In this document: positions 21,258-23,521 of the stretch, in pieces | How the letters are laid out: the number at the start of each line of letters is the position of its first letter | How positions within the stretch are numbered: the stretch's first letter is position 1 | Assembly: GCA_016234155.1 (NCBI GenBank) | Contig: JACRGZ010000053.1 | Coordinates: 1-23,521, forward strand | Source: Nitrospirota bacterium | Lineage (GTDB): Bacteria; Nitrospirota; 9FT-COMBO-42-15; HDB-SIOI813 | DNA length: 23,521 bases | Reading direction: 5' to 3' | Made by a program: the position numbers and the translations under genes | Notes under the pieces: generated by a model | The model's database searches: none | Seen by the model: only the letters and a program-made list of their open reading frames with translations | Told to the model about the DNA's origin: nothing

Positions 21258-23510
21258 ATGTGTCGTATATCCCTCCTCTGCACCCTTATCCTGTTTTGCT
21301 GTCTGACTCTGACCGCCCGTGCCGGGGATGTAATCTGTCCAGCCCATGAGACCTGCCTTGAAGAGGCGGTTACTTTATATAAAAATGGGAATATCGCCGA
21401 GGCCCTCGTCAGGTTTAAATACATCGCAGACAGGCCCGCAGAGTTTTCTGATCCGGCAACGGCGGGTGTGTCATCGTTTATGTCCGGACACATCATGGGA
21501 CAGCTTATGTCAGAGGGGGCTGAGCCCTATCTTGAGCAGGCAAACTCTACTTATCCTCTTATTATCGGAGATTATGCCCTATACCGGCTGGCAGAGGTGG
21601 TTGAAAAAAAGGGGGGGTATGATAAGGCCGCAGATATCTATAAGAAAATCTATAAATCATATCCGGATAGTTCGTTGAGGAAAAAAGCCTTTCTCAAGAC
21701 GGCTGATACCTCTCTTATGGCGGGTCGTATAAGAGAGGCGAGAGATACGTACAAGAGTTACATGAGATCGTATCCGGCGGATGGAGATATACCTGATGTT
21801 TTGTATGACATAGGGTTGAGCTATTTACGGGAGGATAAGGTTTCACCTGCACAGGATTACTTTAAGAGGGTATGGGTTAATTACCCTGCCAGCGCTGTTT
21901 CACGCCTTGCAAAGGAGTGGGTAAATTTACCGCTTGATCCAAAGGATATATACACAAGGGGAGAGAGACTCTATGAGGCCGGTCTCTATTCAGATGCGAT
22001 AGACGAATACAAGAGGTTTTTATCGGGCAGGAAAGCTATATCAGATGCAAAGAAGATGGAGGCATATTTCAGGATAGGCATGGCTAATGCCAATCTCAGG
22101 AGATTAAAGGAGGCAGAAGAGGGCCTTGAGCTTTTCCTGAACAAATATCCCCGCCATCCCAAGGTACCTGAGGCATTGTACTGGCTTGGAAGGACATATC
22201 TTCGGCAGGGTAAAGAAGACGCCTTTATCAAAGCCGGCATTAGTTACATTAAACTATATAAAAAGAGAGAGAGGAGCCCCGAGATATTATACAGATTGGG
22301 GAATATTTTTGCTGAGAAAAGGGATATCCGCACTGCCACATATTATTATGAGAGGGTGATTAAAGAATATCCACTCAGCAGTTTTGCATTAGATGGCCTC
22401 TGGGCAAAGGGGTGGCTCCTGTATAAGGAAAGGGACATTGCAGGTGCATTAGAGGTCTTTGATAATATTCTTCAGAATTCTGACGAGCCTTCCTATACGC
22501 CGCAGGCTGCCTATTGGAGGGCAAAGGTTTTAGAAAAGATCGGTGATTATCAGGGGATGGAGAAGGGGATATGCCGGTTGTGCAGTGAGTATGGACGGTC
22601 GTTCTACTGTCTGTTTTCAAGGTATTATTATGACGTTACTTGTACACCTGCATATTCAGAGGAAACACCCGTGAGTCAGGCGCTCACAAATGAGGATGAA
22701 AATGTCATTCCTGTGGAGTGCATCGACTACAGTCGTTGCATTCAAATTCTGGAGATTTTGCACTCCAGAAGCTTCGGATGTTCAGGTGAACCCCAGGAAA
22801 ATCATCAGTTTGCACGAATCAAGCTCTTTTTCTATCTTGGGCTAAAAGAAGAGGCGCTAAATGAGATACTGTGGGTCCGTAATGATATTAATGGCGACAA
22901 GGAGAAGGCCATTCTAATAGCCTCTATCCTCTCATCAATAGGAGAATATCACCGTGCCCTCTACACCATACGCGAGTATATACCGGGGAATATGTCTGCG
23001 GGCATGAATATTGATGCACGGCTCTGGAGGCTTATATACCCGGCAGGGTATAATGATTTAATAAACAGATATGCAGATGAGAATAAAGTGGATCCCCTTA
23101 TGTTATACGCCCTTATAAGGGAGGAGAGCTGGTTTAATAAAGATGCGGTCTCCCCTGCAGGGGCAGTCGGCCTGATGCAGCTTATGCCAAAGACTGCCGC
23201 CATGCTTGCTAAAGACTCTTATAAAGGAAGGGATTCCCTGTTTGACCCTGAATTAAATATAGGGCTGGGGACACGGTTCTTTGCTGACAGATTGAAGCAG
23301 TTTGACGGGAACATCTTTATGGCTATAGCAAGCTATAATGCCGGTCCTGATGTCGTGTCCCAGTGGCTTAAAGAACGTGAAGGGTTTGAATTGGATGAGT
23401 TTATAGAAGATATACCATACAGAGAGACCCGTAATTATGTAAAAAAGGTTTTCAGAAGTTATATGGAATATCAGCGCCTGAATAATGACGAGGCCCCGAT
23501 GACGAGATGA
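21258..23510 (+). CDS. TPR-containing soluble lytic murein transglycosylase
   Basis: A 750-aa exported cell-wall enzyme. A signal peptide covers about residues 1-22 (ending TARAG). Residues 30-440 are a chain of TPR-like helical repeats (examples: YDKAADIYKKIYKSYPDSS, YSDAIDEYKRFLSG, IRTATYYYERVIKEYP). The C-terminal SLT domain has the catalytic Glu623 in REESWF, then GAVGLMQLMPKTA, NIGLGTRFFADRL and AIASYNAGP. It cleaves the MurNAc-GlcNAc bond to form 1,6-anhydroMurNAc, and the TPR scaffold resembles the ring of Slt70. It stands alone. The ATG at 21258 has no ribosome binding site but a promoter lies immediately upstream. Confidence 0.93.
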   Translation: MCRISLLCTLILFCCLTLTARAGDVICPAHETCLEEAVTLYKNGNIAEALVRFKYIADRPAEFSDPATAGVSSFMSGHIMGQLMSEGAEPYLEQANSTYPLIIGDYALYRLAEVVEKKGGYDKAADIYKKIYKSYPDSSLRKKAFLKTADTSLMAGRIREARDTYKSYMRSYPADGDIPDVLYDIGLSYLREDKVSPAQDYFKRVWVNYPASAVSRLAKEWVNLPLDPKDIYTRGERLYEAGLYSDAIDEYKRFLSGRKAISDAKKMEAYFRIGMANANLRRLKEAEEGLELFLNKYPRHPKVPEALYWLGRTYLRQGKEDAFIKAGISYIKLYKKRERSPEILYRLGNIFAEKRDIRTATYYYERVIKEYPLSSFALDGLWAKGWLLYKERDIAGALEVFDNILQNSDEPSYTPQAAYWRAKVLEKIGDYQGMEKGICRLCSEYGRSFYCLFSRYYYDVTCTPAYSEETPVSQALTNEDENVIPVECIDYSRCIQILEILHSRSFGCSGEPQENHQFARIKLFFYLGLKEEALNEILWVRNDINGDKEKAILIASILSSIGEYHRALYTIREYIPGNMSAGMNIDARLWRLIYPAGYNDLINRYADENKVDPLMLYALIREESWFNKDAVSPAGAVGLMQLMPKTAAMLAKDSYKGRDSLFDPELNIGLGTRFFADRLKQFDGNIFMAIASYNAGPDVVSQWLKEREGFELDEFIEDIPYRETRNYVKKVFRSYMEYQRLNNDEAPMTR

Positions 23511-23521
23511 CGATGCGATGA

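Noticed and set aside
23507..23521. Start of another gene overlapping the transglycosylase stop (ATGA)
   Set aside because: The frame beginning at 23507 meets a stop at 23519, and the window then ends, so nothing can be supported.

Overview
The window looks like a chromosomal segment of a Gram-negative (diderm) anaerobe or microaerophile, plausibly Nitrospirota or a deltaproteobacterium-like lineage. This is inferred from the triheme c7-type cytochromes, the FeoB/DtxR iron genes, a lipoprotein-like solute-binding protein and a high density of intergenic palindromic repeats. No rRNA, tRNA or taxon-specific marker is present, so the placement is a guess. Coding density is high and almost every ORF of normal length belongs to a recognisable family.

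Layout. 1-1971 (+): the end of a znuABC-type zinc/manganese ABC importer (binding protein partial, ATPase, permease). 2046-3752 (+): an orphan oligopeptide/dipeptide-type solute-binding protein whose start lies inside an inverted repeat. 3832-3979: a miniature inverted-repeat element with an apparent 6-bp target duplication, inserted at the ribosome binding site of the next gene. 3994-5339 (+): an FmdB-type zinc ribbon protein and an RNase Z-like metallo-beta-lactamase protein. 5341-7528 (-): an MTH1187-type thiamine-binding protein, GTP cyclohydrolase II (ribA) and the tRNA m1A58 methyltransferase (trmI), with a C-rich repeat cluster between the first two. 7640-10558 (+): a large soluble histidine kinase with four GAF domains, transcribed divergently from trmI.

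10607-12778 (-): a compact four-gene operon of exported redox proteins. It has three triheme c-type cytochromes of one family, one of them a probable lipoprotein with a long Pro/Ala linker, and a type I copper protein (cupredoxin) between two of them. This is the best candidate for an under-described system, a periplasmic electron-transfer module. 12906-15356 (-): htpX, fmt and def. Fmt carries an in-frame 12-bp minisatellite. 15674-16441 (+): uridine phosphorylase.

16621-19957 (-): an iron homeostasis block of feoB, a DtxR-family regulator with a C-terminal FeoA-like domain, and a bacterioferritin-like protein. Palindromic operator candidates lie near the feoB and ferritin promoters; the feoB one closely resembles a Fur box. 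19958-20464 is a 507-bp gap with a second miniature inverted-repeat element. 20465-21153 (+): an overlapping HEPN/MNT nucleotidyltransferase pair. 21258-23510 (+): a TPR-containing lytic transglycosylase with a promoter placed so that its mRNA may be leaderless; trmI shows the same arrangement.

The window carries at least eight different intergenic repeat families. Several intrude on gene ends: the SBP N-terminus, the RibA and TrmI C-terminal tails, and the fmdB ribosome binding site. All product assignments come from reading motifs by eye. No database search was run.
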